Shown here: in pieces, positions 1-11,388 of the stretch
Layout of the letters: every line of letters begins with the position of its first letter
Position numbering within the stretch: position 1 is the first letter of the stretch
Assembly: GCA_036874045.1 (NCBI GenBank)
Contig: CM072343.1
Span: 16,326,001 to 16,390,000 of the forward strand
Length of the DNA stretch: 64,000 bases
Direction of reading: 5' to 3'
DNA from: Cymodocea nodosa
Lineage: Eukaryota; Streptophyta; Magnoliopsida; Alismatales; Cymodoceaceae
Notes under the pieces: generated by a model
Told to the model about the DNA's origin: nothing
The model's database searches: none
What the model saw: only the letters and a program-made list of their open reading frames with translations
Made by a program: the position numbers and the translations under genes

Positions 1-1816
1 TCGGTAAGTTACAGGCTTTGAAATTCTTAAGTATCCGAATTTTCTGTTATTTCGGAGAGTTATATTGCATGTACCAAACAGTTATGTTTTAAATGCATAA
101 AGAATATTTTATTATTTCCTAGAGTACACGTGTTGTAACCATAATGTATGACTTAAGTGAATGTTCGGTAAGTTATTTGTTAACTATCTAAAATACATCT
201 AAGCATCGAATAGTTAGGTTTGTAAGTATCTGAAATATTTAAACTCGTTAAGTTAGAATTATGCACTTGTTGAAATTAAATGTTTTAGTATATCACGTGA
301 ACTGCACATGTATAACTCGTTAAGTTAGCATAACTATATGCGTTGAGTTAATTGAATATACACTAAGGTAACGCATTGTATTAGTACGCTTATAAGTTAT
401 TTCTTTATTGCATGTGTTTTATAGTTAAATCAACGAAGTAAGTCCGTTGAGTTATCTGTAACTCCACAGATCATTTATTTTCTAATATGCCACTATAGTA
501 GTTGCAGAAATAGGAAATTCAAAGGAAAACCACGATTGCACGTATCACGTAGGAATCCACTCGTAGAATGAAGAAGAAATCACCATCATTGATATGAATG
601 AAGGAAATCCAACCGATCATCTAAGTAGAAGTAGTTACTATAGAAAGAAATATAAAAGAAGAGGAGAAAGATGAAGAAAAAGTGTGTGTGTAGAGGTGGA
701 GAACCACGTTAACTACAGGAAGCGTCGAAAGTTCCTTGAAGCTCCACACCACCACCAAAATCACTAACCATCGGAGGTCTGTGAGGATACTTTTCAGATG
801 TCGGGTCGATTCTGAGCCAAACACGGTGATTGACAACCACTATGAGGAGTGATTGTGTCGCAGGAAGGGAAACCATTTTCACCAAGCACCGACTCATATC
901 TCCGGAGATCGTAAAGCTTCTAGCCTTGGTTTCAGATTGATGCTAGTATGTTGAAGAGAAGATCATCTTACAATTCTTGATTCTATAGGGAGAGGAAGCA
1001 AGATTGTAAGTGATTAAGTTTTCAATGGTGTAATCACGTCGCATAAAGTGACAAAAGTTTTTACTATCGATAGAGATTTTTACATTTCACCTTTTGCTCA
1101 TCTTCAGGAACATATTAAAACAAAAATACCAAAAACAACCAATTATTTGTGTTTACATTTAGTATTAAAGTGTTGTATTGTTTGTTTTGTATCGTGATTA
1201 ATATTATCATTGTCAGTATTTTGAATGTTTTATCTTTGTTTGATTTAGAAAATAGAAAATAGTTTTTACAATTTACTAAAATTGAATCGTTCCACATACT
1301 TAAAGATTTTAATGGTTACTGTTTGAAATATCTGAATGTTAGTGTTGCTTAATGATAAATCTAATATTAATTAACATTAAAGAGCTTAATTGATGTCATT
1401 TACATTCTATGGAATCGCCCAATGGTTGGCCAAATTCCTTTATAAATAACAGTATTTAGTTGGAAAGGTAGGCTCGTGAAGTTAACTTAAGTCCACGAGG
1501 TTAGTCCGTTGAGTTAACTATAACTCCACGAACTAAGTACATTGTGTTAACTGTAACACAACGGAGTGCTTGACTGAACACATATAAACTCCAATATAAA
1601 AATTAACATAGTACACAATTCTTGCACAATCTTTGTGGGATCGACTTGTACTTGCACACAAATACAATATACACTGTACACTTACAGTTAAAATACAAAT
1701 TGGACTTAATATCTAATTTGTGTGAAAGGTTGTTTGTTTAATTCTAAAAGTAATTATTGATATAAGCATAAAAACAAATTAAACAAGTTTCTAATTTAAC
1801 TTTTCACAACAATACA
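1..1816 (+). repeat. Partial LTR (LTR-1) of the Athila-like family, cut by the window start
   Basis: Aligns base for base with the solo LTR at 1845-3803. Its first base matches about base 176 of that LTR, so roughly 175 bases lie outside the window. Shared landmarks are G-box-like CACGTG sites, a TATAAAAG box at 651-658, a GC-richer leader block (about 680-1080) and paired hairpins near 1505-1564. It seems to end at ...AATACA (1816), where an inverted protease sequence resumes. The left duplication is out of view, so solo LTR versus one end of a full element cannot be decided. Confidence 0.85.
651..658 (+). promoter_or_regulatory. LTR TATA box (TATAAAAG)
   Basis: TATAAAAG recurs at the matching place in the other LTRs: 2661, 21576, 35197 and 37739, and as TATAAAG at 43458. 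Its conservation and position upstream of the GC-richer leader suggest the Pol II core promoter at the U3/R boundary. Transcription itself is inferred. Confidence 0.6.
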
Positions 1817-1844
1817 GACATCTTCTATTTTTCCTCTAGGGTAT
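1817..1844 (-). pseudogene. Sliver of inverted Athila-like protease between two LTRs
   Basis: These 28 bases are the reverse complement of the inner element's protease region near 24180-24210 (the part encoding YPRGKIEDV). They continue directly into 3809 once the solo LTR and one GGTAT copy are removed. This shows that LTR-1 and the solo LTR entered the same old fragment 28 bases apart. Confidence 0.75.
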
Positions 1845-3803
1845 TGTTTAGAATGAAAAAGTGCATAATATTAATGGTTAAATAATGGTTAATTGCATAA
1901 TATTTAACTTATCATATAAGAATTAAGCCATTATGTTATAATTACACTATTATATGCCTTAATGAAAGAATCTACATAATTTCAGGGAATTAGTGTTAAT
2001 TAAGTACATTTCTGCACTGTCGGTGAGTTACAAGCTTTGAAATTCTTAAGTATCCAAATTTTCTGTTATTTCGGAAAGTTACATTTCATGTACGAGACAG
2101 CTATATTTTAAATGCTTAAAGAATATTTTATTATTTCCTAGAGTACACGTGTTGTAACCTTAATACATGTCTTAAGTGGATTTTCGGGAAGTTAGGTGTT
2201 AACTATTTGAAATGTGTTTAAGCATCAGATAGTTAAGTTTGCAAGTATCTAAAATATAATTTTATCATAAAACTTCCTGAGGACATTTGTCATGATCTCG
2301 AAACTTGACTTAAGTTATCTTTCGAAAGGTTAGCCACTAACTATCTAAAATGTATGTAAGTCTAGATACTTATAGTTATAACTATCCAAAACATCTGAAC
2401 TTGTTAAGTATTTTTTTATTATACGTGTTTTATAGTTAAGTCAATGAAGTAAGTCTGTTGAGTTACACTAACTCCACGAACTAGTTATTTTCTAACATGC
2501 CTATGTAGTAGTTGCAAAAATAGGAAATATGAAGGAAAATCATGATTGCACGTATCACATAGAAATTAACTCGTGGAATGAAGAAGAAATCACTATCGTT
2601 GATATGAATGAAGGAAATCCAACCAATCATTTAAGTAAAAGCAGTTACTACTAAAAGAAATATAAAAGAAGAGGAGAAAGACGAAGAAAAGTGTGGGTGG
2701 AGAACCACGCTAATTGCAGGAAGCGATGGAAGTTCCTTGAAGCTCCACAACACCACCAAAAATCACCAACTATCGAAGGTCTGTGATGATACTTTTCAAA
2801 TGTCGAGTCGATTTCGAGCCGAACACATTGTGATTGACCACCATTGTGAGGAGTGATCGCGTCACAAGAAGAGAAGCCATTTTCACCATGCACCAACTCA
2901 TATCTCAAGAGATCATAAAACTTCTAGCCTTAGTTTCGAGTTGATGCTAGTATACTGAAGAAGAAATTAACTTACAAGTCTTGGTTCACGATTCTATAGG
3001 GAGAGGAGGCAAGATTGTAAGTGATTAAGTTTTCAATGGTGTAATCGCGTCGCATGTAGTGATAGAAGTTCTTACTATCGATAGAGATTTTTACATTTCA
3101 CCTTTCGCTCATCTTTAGGAACATATCAAAACAAAAATACCAAAAATAATTAATTATCTATGTTTACATTTAGTATTAAAGTGTTGTATTATTTGTTTTA
3201 TATCATGATTAATGTTATCATTGTTAATACTGTGAATGTTTTATATTTGTTTGATTTAGATAACAAAAAATAGTTTTATTGTTTACTGAAATTAATTCAT
3301 ATAGAATACTAAAAATCTTAATGGTTATTGTTTGAAATATCTGAATGTTAGTGTTGCTTAATGACAAATTTCATATTAACAAACATTAAAAAGCTTAATT
3401 GATGTTATTTACATTCTGTGGAACTGCCCAATGGATGGCCGAATTCCTTTGTGAATAGTAGTATTTAACTGGAAAAGTAGGCTCGTGGAGTTAACTTAAG
3501 TCTACAAGGTTAGTTTGTTGAGTTAACCATAACTCCACAAACTAAGTCAATTGAGTTAACTGTAACTCAACGAAATGCTTAACTGAACACATATAAACTT
3601 CAATATAAAAATCAAAATAGTACACAATTCTTACTCAATCTCTATGAGATCGACCTATACTTACACACAAATACACTATACACTATGCACTTGTAGTTAA
3701 AAATACAAATTGGACTTAATACCTAATTTGTGTGAAAGTTATTTGTTTACTTCTAAAAGAACTTATTAATATAAGCATAAAAACAAATCAAACAACCCAA
3801 ACA
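1845..3803 (+). mobile_element. Solo LTR, Athila-like family, TSD GGTAT
   Basis: Begins TGTTTAGAATG and ends CCCAAACA, the termini of this LTR family. It is flanked by GGTAT at 1840-1844 and 3804-3808. Flanking sequence on both sides is the same inverted protease reading, so it is an insertion with its target-site duplication. No internal region is present, which fits LTR-LTR recombination leaving one LTR of 1,959 bases. TATA box at 2661-2668. It is closest to LTR-1 and to the LTR at 42519 (all carry ACTGAACACATATAAA), and less like the inner-element LTRs. Confidence 0.9.
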
Positions 3804-3808
3804 GGTAT

Positions 3809-4480
3809 CTTATACTTTTATTTGCTAATTGAATGATAATACTAGTAGGGTTTAAGCCATCTAATCCTAGGGATACAAATATATCATTAGACATAACATT
3901 TATACCTGCACCTAAGTCTATTAAGGTTCTATCCAAAGTTGTATTACCTATTGTGCATGATATAACAGGAGTTCCTAGATCAGATAACTTTTTAGAAATT
4001 TATGTTAGAAATAAAGAACTACTTTGTTCTACTAAAAAGACTTTTCTTAACAATTTTCACTCCATTTTCTTAGTACACTGATCCTTAAGAAATTTAGCAC
4101 AAGGTGACGTGTTTTACAATAAATCTAACAAAGGAATGTTAACTTGTACTTTTTCAAACATTTCTCGAAATTTTTCTTGTTTTTGGGAAATGTTTGTTTT
4201 AATCTTTCAAGATAGGGCGTAATGATTGTGATTTAAAAGATTCTTTTTCTTGTCCTTGATTAACTTCAAATTCTTTTTTATCTATTTCTTTCTTTTGGCC
4301 ATTTAAAGTTTCATTTTCAAATTCCATTTTCAGCTTTACTCAATGGACTCGTTCATTTCTAGACTTTTTCAAACCAAGATCTTTAATCTTGACTTTGTCA
4401 AAATTATCTTTGATTACCATTTTTAAATATTTGATCGAGTCTTTAGAAATATGGTAGAGTGTATGTGAGTACGTGTGTGC
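3809..4480 (-). pseudogene. Inverted fragment of Athila-like pol: N-terminal spacer and aspartic protease
   Basis: Read on the minus strand it matches the inner element from about 24180 back to 23600. Recognisable pieces are the spacer rich in K, E, N and Q, the stretch before the protease where GCACAA encodes AQ/CAKFL-like residues, and the protease block around the DLGAG active-site region. It has several stops. The RNase H and integrase parts are missing. It is a relic in opposite orientation to every other Athila-like piece here and served as target for the LTRs at 1-1816 and 1845-3803. The 4480 edge is approximate. Confidence 0.75.
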
Positions 4481-5278
4481 CACATGTCATCTGCAAAATA
4501 AATATTCCTACAACAAACTTTGATTAAATATAAAAAATATAATAGTTAAATAAATTCATCAAAATGATAACATTATGACCCTTCGTAAAGTTATGCCCAT
4601 AACTTTATGAGTTTATGTGTAGCAGAACATTATGAACATTTGTAAACTTATCTCTATAACTTTATGGACTCTTACATGTTAGCACATGTAAATTACAATT
4701 GTTTATCTTTGACAAACTATGTATATTAGACTTATAACTTTACAAACCCCTTAAGAGATAACATTATGGAGGTCTACCAAGTTATTTTTATAACTTTACG
4801 GATTCTATATATCATAAGTTTACGAAGATTTGTAACGTTAAAGTCATAACTTTACAAGCTTAAGATTCATAACTTATATATATATATATGTAACTTCATA
4901 ACTTCACAAATGTTCATAAAGTTATCTTCATAACTTTACGAGTCTCCATAAAATTATATACTTAGATAAATTCTAGAGTTATAAACTAGTGTTATGAACC
5001 AGATAAGTTTACGATTTTCTATAAAGTTAACTATATAACTTTATGACAGTTCATAAACTTATGAACTTAATACTATTCTGATGTTCATCATTTTATATAA
5101 CTTAAGTTTAAATCATTTTGTCAATCATCAAAATATAAACATATTAATAGATAAGAACATTATCCTTAAAAAAATCTAATAATTCTTTAAGTAAACAAGC
5201 AATTTTCACGAATAAGATTTAAGTTCAGTAAATCTATTCATTTTATTAACTACAAATACATAGAGTCTATCACAAGTT
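4481..5278. repeat. Non-coding spacer rich in AAAGTTAT/ATAACTTTA inverted repeats
   Basis: No coding frame is evident. About a dozen arms of CGTAAAGTTAT or its complement ATAACTTTACG occur between 4580 and 5060, often facing each other across a few bases (for example CATAAAGTTAT...ATAACTTTACGAG at 4916-4943). A short (TA)n run lies near 4876. The arrangement mirrors the GTTGAGTTA hairpins of the LTRs but with a different arm sequence. Confidence 0.6.
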
Positions 5279-6150
5279 ACATTTGCTTGGCCAAGAACTG
5301 AAGAAGAAAACAAGGTGTTTGCTAGTTTGGTCAAAGTAGCAAAAGACCAAGGAGATTGTGAGGAAATGGCTATGGCCAAGGCACAAGTATGAAGAATTAG
5401 AAAAAGAAGTTAGGGCAGAATATACTATGTTCGTAACTCCATCCCAATCTGTCATAGAAGTAGAAAGAACAATAACAATGTAGATTGGTAATCAAGAGGA
5501 AGAAGAAAGAGAAGAAGCCAAGCAAAAAGATAAACAAGAAGAAAAGAACTCGATAGATTCCTCTTAAGAGAATGAAACTCTTCAGCAACTTATGGAGAAA
5601 ATACAAGAAAAAAATATGGAAAGTTCTGCAAGCTCTCCACCACATTTTAGAATTGAAAGGCAAGAATCTCCAAATTATTTTCAGCAACAAGTACAACAAG
5701 TTCAGCAACTTGAAGAAGAAATTCAAGAACAAACCCCTCTAGAGCAACAAATCCAAATTCCTAACCCGTCAGAGGCAACTATTCTAAATTAAGTTCACTT
5801 TTAGAGTCAAGAAGCATACAACAAGTATCAAGAGATAAAGGAGTATGATATCATTTACAGTAGGCTAGTAGATTAGACTGGAATGGAGGAGATTAAAGAA
5901 TTATTTGAATTCCAAGGCCTATTGGACTTTATTCCAAAAGAAAAAAGGCATGTAGTTTATGAAAATTTAGTACCCTGTTTTTATGCAACTTTAAGAGAGG
6001 AAGATGGAAAATTAATTACAAACGTGGAAGAAGTTAATATTCAGATAACAATTGAGCTTCTCCACAACATTTTTAGGTTGAAAAATGAAGGAATTGAAAT
6101 TTTGGAAGAAATAACTACAATGGAATGGACTGAGTAGGAAATTAAATAGT
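5279..6150 (+). pseudogene. Truncated copy of the element's third ORF (plant-transposon-domain protein)
   Basis: Opens in mid-gene at TTTGCTTGGCCAAGAACTG, matching about 17884 in the outer element's third ORF, and runs through the Q/E-rich linker into the conserved domain (HVVYENLVPCFYATLREEDG, then LLHNIFRLKNEG). It ends near 6150, before the second half of the domain. There are several in-frame stops and an internal deletion relative to 17884-19141. Both ends are abrupt and no gag or integrase accompanies it, so it is a fragment. Confidence 0.75.
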
Positions 6151-6193
6151 GCATAGCCAGTGACTCTCGTGGAATGGACTGAGTAGGAAATTA
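6121..6193 (+). repeat. 24-bp direct repeat, 49-bp spacing
   Basis: TGGAATGGACTGAGTAGGAA plus ATTA occurs at 6121-6144 and again at 6170-6193. The first copy is in the third-ORF relic; the second marks the edge of unrelated sequence. It is too long for an LTR target-site duplication. It looks like a small tandem duplication or repair scar at the junction with the copia region. Confidence 0.7.
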
Positions 6194-6796
6194 GTACATG
6201 GATTATGGATTATGGGTTGAGTGGATGAACATGCTAAACGTGAAGTCAGAGTTCGACTACTAAAAATAGATAGTACAAGCTGCATTACGAAGGATCTCGA
6301 TCCCAATCCCTAATTACAAACTAAAAGATCAAATCTGAATATTCAATCCCAATCTCAAATATCAAATCTGAATATTTAATTGCATATCAAATCTAGAAAA
6401 ATTCTCCAGCATAAGAAGAAGTTCAAAATTACAAGCAATTTCAGAAAAGGAGCTGCAAACATAAGAAGTCTGGAAATTCGACAACTAGAGAAGAGATATA
6501 GAAGTTAAGCAAAAAGAAAGAAAATGAGCTATGTACATAAAGATCAAGTTTCATACAATTCGAAATTAGCTTTGAATAAGGACTTCATTTTCTATTTGAA
6601 TTGTATATTAGACATTACTGTATCAAAACCGACAAGAAGGGAATTGAGCTGAAAAGATATTGTAAATTCTTTCTTTAAAGTTTATAAAGAATAGAATTTT
6701 ATTTACGAGTGTTTTGTGCTATAGTTTTATCCACTAGTAATTTTAATTACTAAAGACACAATTCACCCCCCTCTTGTGATACAATGATACTATAAC
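6194..6796 (+). repeat. Probable copia 5' LTR end / leader region
   Basis: No open frame of note. The last 60 bases carry AATTCACCCCCCTCTTGTG, a sequence typical of the 3' end of plant copia LTRs, just before a degenerate tRNA-Met primer site. The left LTR boundary could not be found because no second copy of this LTR is visible after the element. Confidence 0.45.
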
Positions 6797-6808
6797 TAGT
6801 ATTAGAGC
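6797..6808 (+). other. Copia primer-binding site (degenerate)
   Basis: TAGTATTAGAGC differs from TGGTATCAGAGC, the initiator tRNA-Met complement used by plant copia elements, by two transitions. It lies 74 bases before the gag start. Confidence 0.7.
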
Positions 6809-6881
6809 ATAATTAAGAGCTATCATTTCTCTATTTAGGAATTAGTTTTTCTTGTCATTTACTTAGGATCATTTATTTAAA

Positions 6882-7826
6882 ATGGATAATACTGAAATCT
6901 TAGTTATGTCTAAAGGACAAACTACTAATCGTCCTCCTATGTTCGAAGGTAGCAATTATGGTTACTAGAAATATAGGATGAAAGTATTCTTTCAGTTAAT
7001 TGATTTCAAATTATGGCATATAATTAGCAATTCTATAGTGTTAGTTACCACTCCATATGATGCTTGGACTTTTGATGAAAAGGAGTGAATGATACTAAAT
7101 GCTAAAGGTTTAAACATCTTGTTCTGTGCTTTATCTCATGATCAATTTAACAAAATTTCTGCATATCAAACTACATATGAGATATGGCATGCATTAGAAG
7201 TTGCCAATGAATGTACTAACCAAGTCAAGGAATCTAAAATTAATATGTTAGTACATAAATATGAGCTTTTTAAAATGCATGAAAATGAATGTATCTCTGA
7301 TATGTTTTCCCGTTTTCTTGAGATTATAAATTCATTAAAATCTTTAGGTAAGAAATTCAAGGAAAAAGACTTGGTAAGAAAGATCATTAAATCTTTAACT
7401 AAAATTTGGGCTCAAAAGACAACATCTATTGAAGAGTCCAAAGATTTAAATATATATACTCTTGATGATCTCATAGGCAATTTGATTGCCTATGAAGTAC
7501 AACATTTAGATCCAAAAGGGAAGAATCCTAGAAGAGATTTGGCTTTTGAGGCTGATAAAGTCTTAGAAGTCACTAGTGATTCTGATGATGATTTATTGTT
7601 ATTGACCAGAAAATTTAAAAGTTTGTTGAAGAAATGCAGGAACTTCAGGTCAGCAAAGACATCTAGAGATATGGAGAAAAAGTCATTCATGAAAGACAAA
7701 ATCATATACTACAAGTGCAATAGGCTAGGCCATTTCAAACTAATTGTCCTCTCAACAAAGATAAGAAGAATTCAAGGAGGAATTTCAGGAATAATAAATT
7801 TAGAAAGAGAAGGGCACTTAAAGTGA
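6882..7826 (+). pseudogene. Copia gag (UBN2-type) with frameshifted zinc knuckle
   Basis: Starts MDNTEILVMSKGQ and keeps one frame to 7826 except for stops at 6969 (TAG) and 7086 (TGA). The capsid-like core reads DMFSRFLEIINSLKSLGK and IYTLDDLIGNLIAYEV, typical of the UBN2/Retrotran_gag family. The zinc knuckle is damaged: YYKCNRLGHFK has Y for the first cysteine, and a frameshift near 7738 moves the last cysteine (TNCP) into another frame. The frame opened by that shift continues into the next feature, so the original gag was longer. Confidence 0.85.
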
Positions 7827-8647
7827 CATGAGATGACTCTTCAGCTTCACAAAATAAAGAAACAAAGGATTCAACACCAAACAATGAATCCTCATCAAAA
7901 TCAAATTCAGAAGAAAATCTGGCAAACGTATGCTTCATGGAAAAATCTAGTGAGGTATCTTCTAATCCAAATGCTAGTTTTGATAGTTTTAATAGATTAC
8001 TTGTTGAATATAATAAACTAGCTAGAAAATATAAGAAAGTAAAAACAGAAGGAAAAAACACTAGGAAAATGCTAAATGAATCTAAAAATAAGATTGATTT
8101 TCTGATCTCTACGTTGAATAAATTTAAAGAAGAAAATCAAAAGCATGCACAGGAAATTTTAAAGTTTACTGCAATAGAAAGAAAACTACATGCTAATTGT
8201 GAAAACTTAATTGCTAATAAAAAGAAAATGATCTGTGAAATTGAAAAACTTAAACTAACTATTATTGATTTAAATTTAGAAATAGATATATTAAAGATTA
8301 AGGTTTGCGATCAAAAAGTTATCTTAAGTAAATGGAATAATAGTCAGTCTATAACAAATGAACTTAGTAGTAAAATATCAAATGTAGAAAAATATGATAT
8401 TGGTTTGCACGATGTATCTTCTGAAAATTATGTATTTCATGATGATACTATTAAAAATAATGTCATTATTTCTAGTATTAAGAATAGTAGAAGAAAAACT
8501 ATTTCGTGTGTGATTAAAAAGGGAGATAAATATGTGCAAATTAATAAAATGCAACATATAAATAATAACACACGATGCAAGAATTACAAAAGAAATTTTC
8601 AGAAAAATCAGGCTAAGTCATTTAACGATTTTAATATTTTTGATTAG
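7739..8647 (+). pseudogene. Copia gag C-terminal coiled-coil region
   Basis: After the frameshift this frame reads TNCPLNKDKKNS, a basic and Ser/Asn-rich linker with TGA where Trp is usual (near 7826), then CFMEKSSEVSS and a long heptad-rich helix (KLARKYKKVKTEGKN onward, about 200 residues of K, E, I, L and N). This layout, knuckle then 'NVCFM' linker then coiled coil, is familiar from Tork/Sirevirus-like plant copia gags. The stop at 8645 separates it from the protease part. Confidence 0.7.
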
Positions 8648-9080
8648 TTTTATTCATATTTAAAAAATATCAGATATTGGGATCAGCAATCAAATAATGT
8701 TAGAAATGAAAATTTCAACTCTAGTTTACATAGAGATAAATGTTTTGATAATTACAACATTAAGAGGAATAAATGCAAGAATAATTATCAAAAAATAGAT
8801 AAGTTGAAGTTTAAAAATATTGATTATATGACTCTCTAAAATTCTTGAACCCACTCAGAAATGGGTTCTAAGAGATAAAATCTATTCTTAACTATTTTGT
8901 AGGTACACAAATCAAAATGGATAATGGATAGTGGAGCATCCAGCCACATGACTAGAGATATACGATTATTTACAGAAGTAACAAAGACCAAGAACGAACA
9001 AGTTACGTTTGGAAATAAAAGTAAAACAAATATCCTTGGGCTTGGCAAGGTTTAGGTAACTGAAAAATATTTTATAAATG
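8648..9080 (+). pseudogene. Copia aspartic protease
   Basis: The active-site segment WIMDSGASSHMT is encoded at about 8920-8955, with the catalytic DSG intact, followed by TFGNKSKTNILGLGKV and a TAG stop near 9054. Upstream (8648-8880) is a low-complexity N/K/R-rich linker with stops. An inverted, more decayed relative of this segment lies at 60722-60953. Confidence 0.8.
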
Positions 9081-9091
9081 ATGTCTTATTA

Positions 9092-10018
9092 ATGAAAATC
9101 TTAGGTTTTAATTTATTAAGTGTTCCTGTCATAATGAAGTTTTATAGAGTAATTTTTGAAAAAGATTCTTATAAAATTATGGACATGTCTACAAATGAAA
9201 TTTTATTCAGTGCATATAAGAAAAGATCTGTTTGTATTTTAAATTTTCCTTCTGATATTATTAAAGACAATGCTTACTTAATTGCAAAATCGGATGAAGT
9301 TATTTTATGGCATAGAAGGCTAGGACACTCAAACTTAAAATTATTGCAAAAGATGTCTAAAAAGAATCTAGTTAGAGGTTTACCTAGTATTAAGTACTCA
9401 AAAGAGTTTATGTGTAATGCATGTCAACTAGGTAAATTACATAAAACATCCTTTAAAAGTTTAAATGAAATAACAAGCAAAAGAGTATTAGAACTAGTGC
9501 ATATGGATTTATTTGAACCTACTAAGACAACTAGTCTAGGAGGTAAACATTATACTTTTGTATTAGTTGATGACTATTCTAGGTTTACTTAGGTTTATTT
9601 TCTAGCTAATAAAATTCAAGTGTTTGAAATATTTCAAATATTCTATAATAAAGTTCAAAATGAGCAAAATGTTCAAATTCAAAAACTTAGGAGCGATCTT
9701 GGTACAGAATTTGATAATGATCAAATGGACACCTTTTGTGAAGAATTAGGCATAGATCATAGGAACTCATTTCTAAGAGCTCCTTCACAAAATGGGATAG
9801 TAGAACATAAAAATAGATCACTTTAGGAAATCTCCAAAACTATGTTAAATAAAAATAAGTTACCCCTATCTCTCTAGGTAGAAGCAGTTCATACAGCATG
9901 TTATGTTATAAATAGAGTACATCTAAAATCAATTTTGGATAAAACTCCTTATGAGATATGATATAATAGGGTTCCCAAAATAAGTTATTTAAAACCTTTT
10001 GGCTGCAAGTGTTTTATT
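9092..10018 (+). pseudogene. Copia integrase (GAG-pre-integrase and catalytic core)
   Basis: The GAG-pre-integrase zinc-binding region is seen as WHRRLGHSNLKLLQKM and CNACQLGKLHK (HHCC pattern). The core carries the three acidic residues in VHMDLF, RSDLGTEF and GIVEHKNRS. Stops near 9590 (TAG), 9824 (TAG), 9876 (TAG) and 9960 (TGA) stand where homologues have Trp or Gln, so they look like point transitions. The integrase strand-transfer fold is otherwise complete but cannot be expressed. Confidence 0.85.
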
Positions 10019-11330
10019 TTGAACACTAAGGAACATAGAGACAAATTTAGAGCCAAATCAGATGACGGTATTTTTGTTGGTTATTTCATTAGAAGTAAGA
10101 CATATAGAGTATATAACAAATCAACAAAAATCATTGAGGAATCCCTACATGGAAAATTTCATGAAAATTCTCATTTAGACTTTAGACATGCTGAAAACAT
10201 TGATTCAAAAATTCTCCCAAAAATAGTATTAAATAATGTTGATAAAGAAATTGAGAGACTATTTAACAAACTAAGAAATATAAATTTAAATGATGAAGAT
10301 TTAGAAGAAAATAATGTCATGCATATAGAAAATGTGGAGCAACATAGAAATTGGCATTATACTTCATCTCATCTTATTGATGAGATAATAGGCGATCCTA
10401 ATCAAGGAGTTAGGACTAGGTCATTAGTAGTCAACATTTGTAGTGCTTATTCATTTGTTTCCTTACTAGAACCTAAGAAAACTAAAGATGTCTTAGAAGA
10501 TGAATTTTGGTATTTAGCTATGCAAGATGAGCTAAATCAATTTATAAGAAATGAGGTATGGGATCTAGTTCCACCTCTTGAAAATCAGTCTGTAATAGGA
10601 ACAAGGTGGGTATCTAGAAACAAAGTAGATCAAGATAAACATATAGTTAAAAATAAAACTAGGTTAGTTGCTCAAGGTTATAAGCAAGAGGAAGGAATTG
10701 ACTATGATGAAATATTTGCTCCTGTTGCTAGACTAGAATCAATACGAATTTTGTTAGCATATGCTTGTTACATGGATTCAAATTATATCAAATGGATGTT
10801 AAGACTGCTTTTTTAAATGGATATATAAAAGAAGAAGTTTATGTAAAATAACCTCTAGGTTTTGAAGATTCAAAATATCCTAAGTATGTTTACAAGCTTA
10901 AAAAGGCACTATATAGCCTTAAACAAGTCCCTAGGTCTTGGTACGAGAGATTATCTAAATTTCTTATAGAAAAAGGGTATTCTATAGGAAAGGCAGATCA
11001 CACTCTTTTTATCAAGAAGGTCGAAAAAGATATATTGATAGTTCAAATTTATGTAGATGACATTATATTTGAAGCAACAAATGATAAATTAGTTGAGTCT
11101 TTTTCGAATGACATGACTAATCAATTTGAAATGAGTATGATGGGTGAACTATCATTTTTTCTAGGCTTACAAATTAAGCAGTTAGAATAGGGTACTTTTA
11201 TTTCACAAGAAAAATATATTCGAGATTTAATAAAGAGGTTTGGATTAGACAATACTAATACAAAGAATACATCAATGAGTACTATCACTAAGTTGGATAA
11301 AGATGACACTGGAAAAACTATAGATATAAA
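10019..11330 (+). pseudogene. Copia integrase C-terminus and reverse transcriptase
   Basis: Begins with the integrase tail [15 protein letters not shown] and [14 protein letters not shown], then the RT region: [38 protein letters not shown], and the catalytic IYVDDIIF at about 11050. A frameshift at about 10790 splits the polymerase before [11 protein letters not shown], and stops follow at about 10850, 11190 and 11330. The order integrase then RT is diagnostic of Ty1/copia. The wording of the integrase tail suggests the Tork/Sirevirus side of the tree, which I infer only weakly. Confidence 0.85.
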
Positions 11331-11388
11331 ATAATATAGAAGTATGATTGGTTCATTACTTTATTTAACAGGTAGCTGACCAGATATT

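Noticed and set aside
1-1816. LTR-1 as the 5' LTR of the outer element
   Set aside because: No primer site follows it; the next bases are inverted protease, and that fragment continues beyond the next LTR.
5397-5732. Phe/Leu-rich minus-strand frame of 111 codons
   Set aside because: It is the complement of the Glu/Gln-rich third-ORF relic read on the plus strand; GAA/GAG runs read backwards as Phe/Leu codons. The same applies to 17750-18872.
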